A DNA stretch of 64,000 nucleotides from Leptospira bandrabouensis. Lineage in GTDB: Bacteria > Spirochaetota > Leptospiria > Leptospirales > Leptospiraceae. The DNA lies in contig NZ_RQHT01000014.1 in assembly GCF_004770905.1 (NCBI RefSeq), positions 124,001-188,000 of the forward strand, written 5' to 3'. This document shows positions 51,819 through 60,581 of this stretch, in pieces; position 1 is the first letter of the stretch; every line of letters begins with the position of its first letter. Both the position numbers and the translations under genes were made by a program. The notes under the pieces were generated by a model, which was not told the DNA's origin, did no database searches, and saw only the letters and a program-made list of their open reading frames with translations.

Positions 51819-53289
51819 AATTTTTAAACCTTTCCATCAGAGTCTGGATTTCAAAGTCCAGACTTCGATCCTCCGCCATTGTCTTTAGGCCGGCAAACAA
51901 ATCCCTACTTGGAACCAAATCCTTTCTTTTGGCAAACCGAGAACTCTGAAAAACCGAAAATGCCAAAATAGATAACAATTTATACCCACTGACAACCGTT
52001 CTGCGATTTCTCAAAACAGAAATCGCACCCATAGGAACGATGTCTTGGTTATTGCCATTGGTGGGTACAGACTGCACAGAACCTGGCATACTGTCTCTTC
52101 GCACTTCTGCCGTTAGGTGGGTCGACATAAGTCCTAACCCAGATAAACCAGCATAAGTACCAGGTTTATCTGACAACATCAGCGGAAACTCCCCGTTTTC
52201 TTTAGGTTCATAAAGGTAATTCAAAAAACGATCGACCCAAGTAAACCAAACAGCCATCGCATTCTGCAATCGGTCAGAAGCAAAACTGACTTGGGCGGCA
52301 TAAAACCCACCACCTTCGGCAAACCGAACTCCGTCTTCTGTAGGAATTAAAACAGGATTGTCCGAAAGAGAATTTAACTCCTGTTCTACGATCATACCTA
52401 CAGAAATTATTTCATCTAAAATGGAACCTAAAATTTGAGGGATACAACGAATCGAATAGATATCTTGGATTCGACTTCCTTCTTTTTTCTCTTTGGAATG
52501 TTTGGAAACCACGGGATAAAGAATTCGAACAATTTCCTTTGGGCCCTGAAACTGTTTGTGGTTATGGTAAGCCGGATGGAAGGCATCAGAAAATACAGAA
52601 TGAAAACTAAATAAATACTCGAGTAGTTCCAAACTATAAGAAAGTATGTTTCGAAATTCAAGGACTTGGAGCCCAAGGAGAGCCGTGGTAAAACTTGTTC
52701 CATTAGTAAGAGAAATGGCTTCTTTGGCTTTTGGGGTCCAAGGTAAACCTGGAATTTGGGAAGTTCCACCATTCCAGCGACTCGGTCCTAAATCCTTTCC
52801 TTTACCTGTAAACCCAGATTCACCAAGAAGTGCCAAAGGAATATAACTAAGAGGAATCAAATCTCCGGAAGCAGAAAGAGAACCTTTTTCTGGCAAAACG
52901 GGAATACAATCCAATTCCAGAAGTGTATTCAATAGTTCTAATGTTTTAAAATCAATTCCCGATCCACCAAGCGATAAACAATGAATCCTTGCTGCAAGAA
53001 CTGCCCTCGCTTCGTTATGACTCAAATGAGAATGGGGAATCCCATCGAAAGAAAATACAGGTTCTACAGTTAAATGATAGATTAATGATTTTTGGATTTT
53101 TTCGGTATCCTCATTGGATGCGAAGGCATGGGGCCCAAATCCGGTATGAATTCCATAAATTAGTTTTTCTTTTGAAAACTCTAAAATAGTTTCCAATTGG
53201 TTTCGTTCTTTCTCTAAAGATAAGCGAACGTCAGTTAAATGAGGAAATGAACCAGTTTTTGATAAGGATTGGAGTTTAGATAAGTTCAA
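51784..53289 (-). CDS. Aromatic amino acid ammonia-lyase (HAL/TAL family)
   Basis: 501 residues. The MIO cofactor triad is Ala140-Ser141-Gly142 in KGSLSASGDLIPLSYI, the catalytic Tyr45 is in LIYGIHTGFGPH, and the downstream LSDNPVL and SVQSVPTNGNNQD loops are kept. At the substrate-selectivity position it has Tyr71-His72-Leu73 (LIYHLT), where histidine ammonia-lyases have Ser-His and tyrosine ammonia-lyases His-Leu, so tyrosine may be the substrate. No hut genes are nearby. The product would be p-coumarate (or urocanate if it is a HAL). Confidence 0.87.
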   Translation of the reverse strand: MNLSKLQSLSKTGSFPHLTDVRLSLEKERNQLETILEFSKEKLIYGIHTGFGPHAFASNEDTEKIQKSLIYHLTVEPVFSFDGIPHSHLSHNEARAVLAARIHCLSLGGSGIDFKTLELLNTLLELDCIPVLPEKGSLSASGDLIPLSYIPLALLGESGFTGKGKDLGPSRWNGGTSQIPGLPWTPKAKEAISLTNGTSFTTALLGLQVLEFRNILSYSLELLEYLFSFHSVFSDAFHPAYHNHKQFQGPKEIVRILYPVVSKHSKEKKEGSRIQDIYSIRCIPQILGSILDEIISVGMIVEQELNSLSDNPVLIPTEDGVRFAEGGGFYAAQVSFASDRLQNAMAVWFTWVDRFLNYLYEPKENGEFPLMLSDKPGTYAGLSGLGLMSTHLTAEVRRDSMPGSVQSVPTNGNNQDIVPMGAISVLRNRRTVVSGYKLLSILAFSVFQSSRFAKRKDLVPSRDLFAGLKTMAEDRSLDFEIQTLMERFKNSTSSLVKIPIG

Positions 53290-53298
53290 AATGATTTA

Positions 53299-53322
53299 AA
53301 ACCGGGGAAAAGTCCCCGGTTT
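53299..53322 (-). terminator. Rho-independent terminator after nhaD
   Basis: A 10-bp perfect stem (53299-53308 with 53313-53322, core ACCGGGGA/TCCCCGGT) with a 4-base loop, followed on the minus strand by TTTTAAATCATTTT partly within the stem. It lies between the antiporter stop and the ammonia-lyase start and should separate the two transcripts. Confidence 0.8.
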
Positions 53323-53332
53323 GTCCAAAAGT

Positions 53333-54802
53333 TTAGACGAAGAACACGAAAGTAATGAGGATAAAAACAGGAACTAAAATTCCCATCGAATATGCTAAGT
53401 ATCCACCGAAAGATGGCATCTTTACTTTGTTTTCTTCGGCAACAGATTTCACCATAAAGTTTGGAGCGTTACCGATATAGGTATTTGCACCCATAAACAC
53501 TGCACCCACCGAAATGGCTTTCAAAATCTCTTCCGCTTGGACATTTCCAATGAACTGACCTAGTGTCAGAGGAGCCGCAGCACCCGCTGGAGTGAGGAGA
53601 CCAGAAGCTAACGAACCAAAGGTGAGGTAAGTCGGCGCATTGTCTAAAACAGAGGAGAATGCTCCTGTGGCCCAGAAAAACTGCCAGTTCTCTGTGATCC
53701 CAAGTTCTTTCCCATGTGCCTCAAGTAAAACAAGAGCAGGAATCATCGTGATGAAAATCCCAATAAAGAGATAAGCCACTTCTTGGATCGGATGGAGAGT
53801 AAAGTTGTTAAACTTACGATCGGCTTCTTTAGAAGTTAACTTAGAAAGACCAATGAGTACAATTAATACTGCCTCGCGAATAAATCCAAGAGATGGTGTT
53901 TGATTGATTTCAGGAATGTAGTTACTGTTCAAAAAAGCAACTGCCAAAATCACACCAAGTAACCAAATGAAGTTCACTTGACCACCAATGGAAAAAGGAG
54001 TCGCAAGTTTATCGTCTTTTTTTAAATCTTTTTTAGCTTCTTTTTTATAAGCAATTGTATCCCAAACAAAATACACAACGAGTAATATAGAAACTGCCAA
54101 AAGCATCTCAGGCAAAAGTTTGAATGTCCAAGTGAATGGAACTCCTTTCAAATATCCAAGAAAAAGTGGAGGGTCACCGAGTGGTGTTAAAGATCCACCG
54201 ATATTGGAAACAAGGAAGATAAAAAACACAACTGTGTGAACTACATGTTTTCTTTCGCTATTTGTTTTTAACAAAGGACGAATGAGTAACATAGAAGCCC
54301 CTGTAGTTCCAATAAAGGAAGCAAGGCCAGCACCAATTAACAAGTATAATGTGTTATTAAGAGGAGTTGCATGAATGTCTCCCTTGATCACAATTCCCCC
54401 GGAAATATAAAACAAAGACCCGAGTAAAATGATAAAAGGAATATAATCAAAAAATACTGTGTGAACAATATTATGGCTGTAACCATAAACCAGCAGAACC
54501 ACAAATGAAATGGCTCCGAGTCCCACAGCAAGGATCAATTTGTTATTATTGTCTTCCCACCAATGAGAAGTTTTGTGAGAGGCAACCGGTAAGATTGCGA
54601 TGGAAAGTAATATGGCAACAAAAGGTAAAACCGTCCAATATGGTAGTTCCTCGTGTACTGACTCGCCGTGAGACGAATGTCCTGTTTCTTCCTGAGTGGT
54701 TGTTTGCGTCTGAACCGGAGTCGGATCTTCGGCAAATAAACCTGCTGTTGTCACAGACAAACAAACCAGGAATACTATCATTGTGAGAAGCTTCTTCAAC
54801 AT
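53333..54802 (-). CDS. nhaD: NhaD-type sodium/proton antiporter
   Basis: About 489 residues from ATG 54802, which has AGGA nine bases upstream; ATG 54811 is too close to that site. A signal-like first segment (LLTMIVFLVCLSVTTAGLFA) and a His/Ser/Glu-rich loop precede about 12 membrane helices. SNIGGSLTPLGDPPLFLGYL and WATGAFSSVLDNAPTYLTFG are the paired re-entrant motifs of the ion transporter superfamily, as in NhaD; GDPP and DNAPT are typical of it. It exchanges Na+ (or Li+) for H+ at the inner membrane. Followed by a strong terminator. Confidence 0.88.
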   Translation of the reverse strand: MLKKLLTMIVFLVCLSVTTAGLFAEDPTPVQTQTTTQEETGHSSHGESVHEELPYWTVLPFVAILLSIAILPVASHKTSHWWEDNNNKLILAVGLGAISFVVLLVYGYSHNIVHTVFFDYIPFIILLGSLFYISGGIVIKGDIHATPLNNTLYLLIGAGLASFIGTTGASMLLIRPLLKTNSERKHVVHTVVFFIFLVSNIGGSLTPLGDPPLFLGYLKGVPFTWTFKLLPEMLLAVSILLVVYFVWDTIAYKKEAKKDLKKDDKLATPFSIGGQVNFIWLLGVILAVAFLNSNYIPEINQTPSLGFIREAVLIVLIGLSKLTSKEADRKFNNFTLHPIQEVAYLFIGIFITMIPALVLLEAHGKELGITENWQFFWATGAFSSVLDNAPTYLTFGSLASGLLTPAGAAAPLTLGQFIGNVQAEEILKAISVGAVFMGANTYIGNAPNFMVKSVAEENKVKMPSFGGYLAYSMGILVPVFILITFVFFV

Positions 54803-54856
54803 GCTCACCATCCTATTTTTTTAGGACAGCTTATCCGAAATCCAAACCTCGTGGAA

Positions 54857-55888
54857 CTAAAAAAACCGCGATTCTCCAATTTTTAAAGAAACCAACTGCC
54901 CTTCTTTGAATCCGGCTCGTTTTAACTCTTCTATAGTGCGGGGCACAGGAGAATCCAGTGGCTCATCGGAAAGTACAAAAGTCATATAATGCATGGGAAC
55001 TAAGTACTTTGCCTTAAGGTCGCCAAAAGCCTGAACGGCTTGTTTTGGATCGATATGCACAGGTTCCATAAGCCAACGAGGTTCGGTAGCCCCAATCGGT
55101 AAGATAGCAATGTCTACTGGTCCCAATTGATTCGTGACCTCTTGGAAATGAGTGTAATATCCAGTGTCTCCCCCAAAGTAAACTTTCTCTTTTTTTCCAG
55201 AAATCAAATAACTTCCCCAAAGAGTTTTATCTCGGTCAAACAATCCACGACCACTAAAATGTTGAGTGGGTGTGAAAGTGATTTGTAGATCTTTCATCGT
55301 AGTTTTTTCCCACCAATCCATCTCTTGAACATTCCGTATTCCTTCATCTAACAGAAGTTTTCTGTTCCCAAGGCCAGTGAGAACCAGAGGATGAAATTTT
55401 TCTTCTAATTGTTTCAGTGTGGGTAAGTCCGTATGATCATAATGATTGTGAGATAAAATGATTAAGTCTATTTTTGGTAAGTCATCGATTTTGATTCCCG
55501 GCGGGGTATACCTTTTAGGGCCAATAAAACTTACAGGAGAACACCTTTCGCTCCAAATAGGATCTGTTAGGATGTTCACTCCATCAATTTGGATGAGAGT
55601 TGTTGCATGTCCCACCCAAGTCACAGAAAGTTGGGATAAATTTGTTTTTAGCTGACTTCCATCATTCTCTACAACAGGAAAGTTCGGATAATCAACCGGA
55701 TCTACACTATGGGGCAATCGGAATCTTTGGATTTGCCAAGTGATTACATTCCAAAAACCTTTTGTTTCGAAATTAGGATTTGGGTTTTTGAACCCAGTAG
55801 GTGTATGGTGCGATGTACGAACACTAGCGTCAGCGAAACAAGAAAGAACAAAAAGTACAAGTATGGAATATAAGCTTAGGGACTTCAC
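54857..55888 (-). CDS. Lipoprotein with NAPE-PLD-like metallo-beta-lactamase fold
   Basis: 343 residues if started at GTG 55888 (V-K-S-L-S-L-Y-S); the frame also extends to a Met-coding ATG at 55957. A lipoprotein signal ends LFVLSC. The domain carries VTWVGHATTLIQIDGVNILTDPIWSERCSP and LILSHNHYDHTDLPTL (zinc motif HxHxDH), then YFGGDTGY and PMHYMTF with the remaining ligands. The pattern fits the UlaG/NAPE-PLD-type hydrolases that act on phosphodiester lipids. It should sit on the periplasmic side of a membrane. Substrate inferred from family only. Confidence 0.82.
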   Translation of the reverse strand: MKSLSLYSILVLFVLSCFADASVRTSHHTPTGFKNPNPNFETKGFWNVITWQIQRFRLPHSVDPVDYPNFPVVENDGSQLKTNLSQLSVTWVGHATTLIQIDGVNILTDPIWSERCSPVSFIGPKRYTPPGIKIDDLPKIDLIILSHNHYDHTDLPTLKQLEEKFHPLVLTGLGNRKLLLDEGIRNVQEMDWWEKTTMKDLQITFTPTQHFSGRGLFDRDKTLWGSYLISGKKEKVYFGGDTGYYTHFQEVTNQLGPVDIAILPIGATEPRWLMEPVHIDPKQAVQAFGDLKAKYLVPMHYMTFVLSDEPLDSPVPRTIEELKRAGFKEGQLVSLKIGESRFF

Positions 55889-55970
55889 GTGGATTAGACG
55901 AAAAACAAACTTCCCATGATTGTAATTTTCGATTGCGTTTTTTAGAAACAGGAACAATCGTTTTGTTATT

Positions 55971-56372
55971 ATGTTTAGGTATAACGAAACAAAGGATTTG
56001 ATGATTGCCTATGCAAAATGGAGAGACACAGTCGACCGAACGGAAGGAAGTGAAACCATTTTTGGAGCCAATGCAGAAGTTTCAGAAATTGCTCGTGACC
56101 TAAGAGAAGACGCAGAATTTGAACTTAGAATTTTGATCCAAGATTTAAAAAAACAAAATCCTTCTGCCATTAAAGAATGGGTGGATACGACCAAAGCCTA
56201 TTTACAGAAAATCGAATCTACCACTCCCGAAGAACAAATCCAACAACGCAAACAAATTGCAAGGGATTGGAAATATTCCCGGTCACCACTTGGCATTTCC
56301 GTTCGTTACCCGCATCCTTCCCAATATTGGGGGAGTGGGATTGGGGTTTTAGGTCCCGATTTCGACTGGTAA
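55971..56372 (+). CDS. Conserved hypothetical protein
   Basis: 133 residues, soluble and highly charged, mostly helical up to residue 105 (ETIFGANAEVSEIARDLRED, DLKKQNPSAIKEWVDTTK), then a Pro/Gly/aromatic tail (RSPLGISVRYPHP, GIGVLGPDFDW). No signal peptide and no recognised family. It is divergent from the lipoprotein gene and precedes the YdcF-like gene by 30 bases. Confidence 0.75.
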   Translation: MFRYNETKDLMIAYAKWRDTVDRTEGSETIFGANAEVSEIARDLREDAEFELRILIQDLKKQNPSAIKEWVDTTKAYLQKIESTTPEEQIQQRKQIARDWKYSRSPLGISVRYPHPSQYWGSGIGVLGPDFDW

Positions 56373-56402
56373 GATTCCCTAGGATTCAGAATCCTATGAC
56401 CC

Positions 56403-57179
56403 ATGGATTCAATATTTTTTACAATTTCCAAACTAGGTACAGTTTTACTTTTCCCCCTTCCTATTTTTTTTATCTTATCTTTCTTTCTCATTTTAACAAC
56501 AAAGTCAAAACAAGGGAAATTACGTCTTTTTTGCATCGTATTATTTTTGTATCTAGCATCTAACGCGCATGTGGCGAATTTTTTACTAAGGTCTCTTGAA
56601 AAAGATTATCCTCCCATAACCATCAATGAGGTTCCGCAATCAGAAGTAGCCATTGTTCTCGGTGGGATGGTCCAAACCATTTCAGTGCATCCAGGAAGGC
56701 CTGAACTTACGGACTCAGTCGACAGGTTGACAGATGCAATCCGACTTTATAAAGCAGGGAAAGTAAAAAAGATTCTTTTTACAGGTGGATCGGGACTTCT
56801 TTTTACGGATGTTTATCGAGAAGCAGACTTAGCAAAGGAATTGTTTTTAGGTCTTGGTGTTCCAGAAAAAGATTTAATTTGGGAAAACAATTCCAGAAAT
56901 ACCTACGAAAACGCGATCGAAACAAAGAAGTTACTCATTGAAAAAAAAATAAATTCAGCGATTCTCATTACCTCTGCTTTCCATATGAAACGGGCGGCAG
57001 GTTGCTTTCAGAAACAAAACATCTCTTTTATTGCCTTTCCGACAGATTACCGTTCGACAAATTTACAATCGGGAGCCTTTGAACTCTACATTCCTTCTGC
57101 AGGATTTTTGGACCAAACGACTCTTTCTATCAAAGAATGGGTGGGATATTTTGTGTATCGTGCCAAATCCTATTTATAA
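56403..57179 (+). CDS. YdcF/ElyC-family (DUF218) membrane protein
   Basis: 258 residues. Two N-terminal membrane helices (about 12-60), then the DUF218 domain: EVAIVLGGMVQTIS, a PELTDSVDRLTDAIRLYKAGKVKKILFTGG core, EADLAKELFLGLGVPEKDLIWENNSRNTYENA and VTSAFHMKRAA-like SAFHMKRAAGCF. ElyC-type proteins affect envelope polysaccharide synthesis and undecaprenyl phosphate use in E. coli. The acidic and Gly-rich motifs suggest phosphate or nucleotide binding. It precedes ccmE by 101 bases, without obvious relation. Confidence 0.88.
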   Translation: MDSIFFTISKLGTVLLFPLPIFFILSFFLILTTKSKQGKLRLFCIVLFLYLASNAHVANFLLRSLEKDYPPITINEVPQSEVAIVLGGMVQTISVHPGRPELTDSVDRLTDAIRLYKAGKVKKILFTGGSGLLFTDVYREADLAKELFLGLGVPEKDLIWENNSRNTYENAIETKKLLIEKKINSAILITSAFHMKRAAGCFQKQNISFIAFPTDYRSTNLQSGAFELYIPSAGFLDQTTLSIKEWVGYFVYRAKSYL

Positions 57180-57252
57180 CAGTCGATTTTCTCTGGTATT
57201 TTTTAAGACCTTTTTGTTTGACCGCAACCTGCAATCAGAGAGGTTAGAGGAA

Positions 57253-57268
57253 AGACGGGAATCCGTCT
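57253..57268 (+). promoter_or_regulatory. Hairpin in the ccmE leader
   Basis: AGACGG (57253-57258), GAAT loop, CCGTCT (57263-57268), ending 12 bases before ATG 57281. An AGAGG just upstream (57246-57250) would be the nearest purine-rich binding site; the hairpin lies between it and the start. Meaning unknown. Confidence 0.3.
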
Positions 57269-57280
57269 AAAGAATAGATT

Positions 57281-57673
57281 ATGAATCGTAAGTTTTTAAC
57301 TCTTTTGTTTCTCATTGGACTTTCTCTCGGAGGGATTGCTTATTTCTCTTCACAAGAAACCTCCTACCTCCTTTTAGATGCTTCCGAACTGGCAGCAAAC
57401 CAAACTAAATACTCAGACCAAAACCTGCGTGTACGTGGATTTGTGCGGGTGGGGAGTCTTGTCCGCGAAGGAAAAAAAGCCAAATTTGATTTAGAACTAA
57501 ATGACCAAATCATCCCTGTTTTTTTTACCGGGGAAACACTTTTGCCTGATGCTTTTAAAGAAGGAGCCAGGGCCCGAGTCGATGGAAAGTTAGACCACGG
57601 GGTTCTAGTTGCCTCTCACGTAGAAGCCAAGTGTGCTTCGAAATATGAAGCAGGATACGCTGAGGAAAAATGA
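57281..57673 (+). CDS. ccmE: Haem chaperone CcmE, Cys-type (CxxxY)
   Basis: 130 residues. One membrane anchor (FLTLLFLIGLSLGGIAYF) then the periplasmic beta-barrel with LRVRGFVRVGSL, VFFTGETLLPDAFKEGARARVDGKL and VLVASHVEAK. Where CcmE normally has H-x-x-x-Y (VLAKHDENY), this protein has Cys118-Ala-Ser-Lys-Tyr122 (VEAKCASKY): the haem-binding His is replaced by Cys. The protein passes haem to CcmF during cytochrome c maturation. Cys-type CcmE is known from archaea and Desulfovibrio. The stop overlaps ccmF by four bases. Confidence 0.92.
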   Translation: MNRKFLTLLFLIGLSLGGIAYFSSQETSYLLLDASELAANQTKYSDQNLRVRGFVRVGSLVREGKKAKFDLELNDQIIPVFFTGETLLPDAFKEGARARVDGKLDHGVLVASHVEAKCASKYEAGYAEEK

Positions 57674-59868
57674 ACAATTTAGGAACCATCCTTTTATCTG
57701 CATCACTCGCCGTATTAATTTTTTCCGCCTTACAAACAATATACGGAATTTATAAACAAGACAGAAAAGCCATAGAACTTGGCCGTCTTGCCCTCATGAC
57801 AAATCCATTTGTCATCATACTTACTTTTACAGTTCTATTAACACAACTGGTCCGATCTGACTATAGCAACTATTATGTGGTCATGCATTCCAGTGAACAC
57901 TTACCACTATTTTACAAAATGACATCAATTTGGTCTGGTTCCTCCGGAAGTTTGTTGTTTTGGAATTTGATTCTTAGTGTTTTCACCTTTATCGTGTTAT
58001 GGCAAACTAGGAAATCCATCGAAGATCGAATTCCAATGATGAATCTCATCCTTGCTGTTTTATCTGGATTTTTTTCTTTTCTTGCCGTATTTTATGGAGA
58101 TGCTCAACCATTCCGTGAATTTGTTCCTGAAGCCGCTGCAGGAAGGGGTTTAAATCCCCTACTCCAACATTGGGCGATGATCATCCATCCCCCTATTCTT
58201 TATATTGGTTATGTAAGTATTTCCATTCCTTTTGCCATTGCAATGTCGGCACTTGTGTCGGGCCAACTTTCAGAAGATTGGATGAAGTTCATTCGCAAGT
58301 GGACTTTGTTTTCTTGGTTCTTTTTGGGAACAGGGATTTTACTCGGTTCCAAGTGGGCCTATGAAGAGTTAGGTTGGGGTGGTTATTGGGCTTGGGATCC
58401 AGTAGAAAACGCATCCCTTATGCCTTGGTTACTCACCAGTGCCTTTGTTCATTCTGTGGTGATCCAAGAACGTAGAGGGATGTTAAAGTTTTGGAATATG
58501 TTACTTGTCATCCTTGCTTTCCACTTTAGTTTACTGGGAACTTGGATCACTCGTTCCGGAGTTTTGGAAGGCCCACATAGTTTTTCCAAATCGACAATTG
58601 GAACTCCTTTTATCATTTATATCATCGTTAGTTTTTTATTTTTCACAGGATTTGTGGTTTATCGAAGAAAACAACTTACTCCTGAAAGAAATTTAGAAGC
58701 CATTACTTCAAAAGAAGGTAGTTTTTTACTAAACAACTTTCTACTCGTTCTCTCTACTGCCGCTATTTTGCTCGGTGTATTTTCTCCTCTTTTGTATGGA
58801 AAAGAATTTAAGGCTCCTTGGTTTAACTCCTGGGGTGTCCCTGCCGGGATTTTTCTTTTACTTCTTATGGGAGCTGCCCCACTTCTTGCCTGGAGAAAAG
58901 GTGCTGGGGCTGTATTTTTTTCGACCTTACTCAAACCTTTCATCGCAGGTCTTGTCGGTGGTGGGCTCTACATTCTTTTTTATTCGCAAAACTTTACCAA
59001 ACCAGATAGCAAATATGGAGATGTTTTGGCAGAAGTGTATTCTGTGCTGACTGTGACAATCGGAGTGTTTACAGTTTCTGGAATCATCCAAGAATATTAC
59101 AGAGGAATTCGAGCACGAAGAGAAGAATTCAAAAACGAAAATATCTTGGTAGCCGGTTACCGAATGTTACTCAAAAACAAACGGCGGTATGGTGGATACT
59201 TAGTGCACTTCGCCCTGGTATTAATTTTTATAGGTTATGCAGGAAATGCCTTTAAAATCAATACTTCCGTTCGTTTCTTTTATGAGCTCCAACCACCGAC
59301 TTCGGAAGAGATTGTTTATCAATCCATTGATAAAGCGATGATCGGTGGTTACCAAATTGAAGCCTCCACTCTCAAACTAAAACCTGTATTGATTTCTGGC
59401 CTTGGTGGTGAACCCAACATTCAGAATGTCATTGTTTCCCAAGAAGGAACTTATGGAATTTTTAGGGGTACAGAAAAACTAAGTGATCTTACCACAGAAC
59501 GTAGGTTTTATCCACAGATCTCTCACCTAACAGGAGATTTTGAAACTCATATCCCTACTAGTGAACCTGCAATCCTTTCCATGGCTAAGGAAGATTTTTA
59601 TATCCAATTGGGTGCCATTGAAACCTCTGATTTAAAATCGGAAAACCCTGACCTTCCATTGATGTTTATGCAGTATTATTTCACTCCTGGTACGGAGATG
59701 GATAAACTAAAACTATTTCTAAATTTCCCAAAACAGATTGTAGCAAACTTGGAAGTATGGGTGAACCCACTGGTAAAACTGATATGGATCGGATCACTTC
59801 TCTATTTCTTATCAGGGATATTTTTACTGCTACCAGTCGGCGAAACCAAAAAGAAAACGGTAGGATAG
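57670..59868 (+). CDS. ccmF: Cytochrome c haem lyase subunit CcmF
   Basis: 732 residues with about 15 membrane helices. The haem-handling WWD loop reads WGGYWAWDPVENASLMPWL, and HVVMHSSEHLPLFYK-type HSSEHLP, PPILYIGYVS and LGTWITRSGVLEGPHSF are typical CcmF segments. A large periplasmic loop lies near residues 545-690. CcmF moves haem from CcmE onto apocytochromes with CcmH. All main motifs are kept despite the unusual CcmE. The stop is one base before ccmH ATG. Confidence 0.95.
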   Translation: MNNLGTILLSASLAVLIFSALQTIYGIYKQDRKAIELGRLALMTNPFVIILTFTVLLTQLVRSDYSNYYVVMHSSEHLPLFYKMTSIWSGSSGSLLFWNLILSVFTFIVLWQTRKSIEDRIPMMNLILAVLSGFFSFLAVFYGDAQPFREFVPEAAAGRGLNPLLQHWAMIIHPPILYIGYVSISIPFAIAMSALVSGQLSEDWMKFIRKWTLFSWFFLGTGILLGSKWAYEELGWGGYWAWDPVENASLMPWLLTSAFVHSVVIQERRGMLKFWNMLLVILAFHFSLLGTWITRSGVLEGPHSFSKSTIGTPFIIYIIVSFLFFTGFVVYRRKQLTPERNLEAITSKEGSFLLNNFLLVLSTAAILLGVFSPLLYGKEFKAPWFNSWGVPAGIFLLLLMGAAPLLAWRKGAGAVFFSTLLKPFIAGLVGGGLYILFYSQNFTKPDSKYGDVLAEVYSVLTVTIGVFTVSGIIQEYYRGIRARREEFKNENILVAGYRMLLKNKRRYGGYLVHFALVLIFIGYAGNAFKINTSVRFFYELQPPTSEEIVYQSIDKAMIGGYQIEASTLKLKPVLISGLGGEPNIQNVIVSQEGTYGIFRGTEKLSDLTTERRFYPQISHLTGDFETHIPTSEPAILSMAKEDFYIQLGAIETSDLKSENPDLPLMFMQYYFTPGTEMDKLKLFLNFPKQIVANLEVWVNPLVKLIWIGSLLYFLSGIFLLLPVGETKKKTVG

Positions 59869-59869
59869 A

Positions 59870-60523
59870 ATGAAGTTAGGTGATCAATACAAAACCCAGT
59901 CCAAAAAGGAAACTTCTTCCTATCCTACAAATGTTTGGTTTCGTTCCCTTTCGAAATCAAATTTATTGGTGATTGGATTTTGTTTCCTATTTCCAAGCCT
60001 ACTTTTAGCACAAAAAACAACCACCAATCTGAAAGAAGAAGCACAAATCCAAACTTTCTTAAAGGTTACGGAAAACATTCGTTGTATTTGTTTACCAAGT
60101 CTTCCCATTCAATCGTGTTCATTTAACATGTGTGCGGCGTCGAGTTACATAAAAACATTTATCGAAAACCGAATCAAAGACGGGATGAAAGAAGAAGAAA
60201 TCATATCGAAAATGGAAAATGGATTCGGAACTTCTGTTTTACAAGATCCAATCGTAGTTATGTTTCAAGAAAACGGAAACCAAGGAATGGTCGATTCGAT
60301 TGTCTACGGGTTTGGACCTAAAATTTTGGCTAAACCGGATGATACCTGGATAAATTTCACTCTCCTGGCACTCGGAATTTTGGGATTGTTTGGAATTTAC
60401 AAATTCGGAACAAGAAAAAAGAAAGAGTCTATCTCAACTAACACTAAACAATCTCTTGATGACTTAAAATCGACTACAGAACAAATTAAAAACAAAATCC
60501 GCAAATTCGAAGAAGAATCCTAA
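59870..60523 (+). CDS. ccmH: CcmH-like cytochrome c maturation protein, atypical cysteines
   Basis: 217 residues. A signal-anchor (LLVIGFCFLFPSLLLAQ) precedes the CcmH domain: ENIRCICLPSLPIQSCSFNMCAASSYIKTFIENRIKDGMKEEEIISKMENGFG, which keeps the pattern of the three-helix CcmH fold. A C-terminal membrane helix (about 145-163) and charged tail follow. The usual LRCxxCQN redox motif is replaced by Cys72-x-Cys74 with further Cys83 and Cys88. It would reduce the apocytochrome CxxC or assist CcmF. Last gene of the operon. Confidence 0.82.
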   Translation: MKLGDQYKTQSKKETSSYPTNVWFRSLSKSNLLVIGFCFLFPSLLLAQKTTTNLKEEAQIQTFLKVTENIRCICLPSLPIQSCSFNMCAASSYIKTFIENRIKDGMKEEEIISKMENGFGTSVLQDPIVVMFQENGNQGMVDSIVYGFGPKILAKPDDTWINFTLLALGILGLFGIYKFGTRKKKESISTNTKQSLDDLKSTTEQIKNKIRKFEEES

Positions 60524-60551
60524 AGCGAATTTGAAACAAAAAAAGGAAACC

Positions 60552-60581
60552 AATTAGAGAGAATTCCATTTCTCTCTAATT
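60552..60581. terminator. Bidirectional terminator between ccmH and bioF
   Basis: A 12-bp perfect stem (60552-60563 with 60570-60581, AATTAGAGAGAA/TTCTCTCTAATT) with a 6-base loop, located between the convergent ccmH and bioF genes and overlapping the last codons of bioF. The plus-strand tail is T-poor, so efficiency in that direction is uncertain. Confidence 0.6.
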
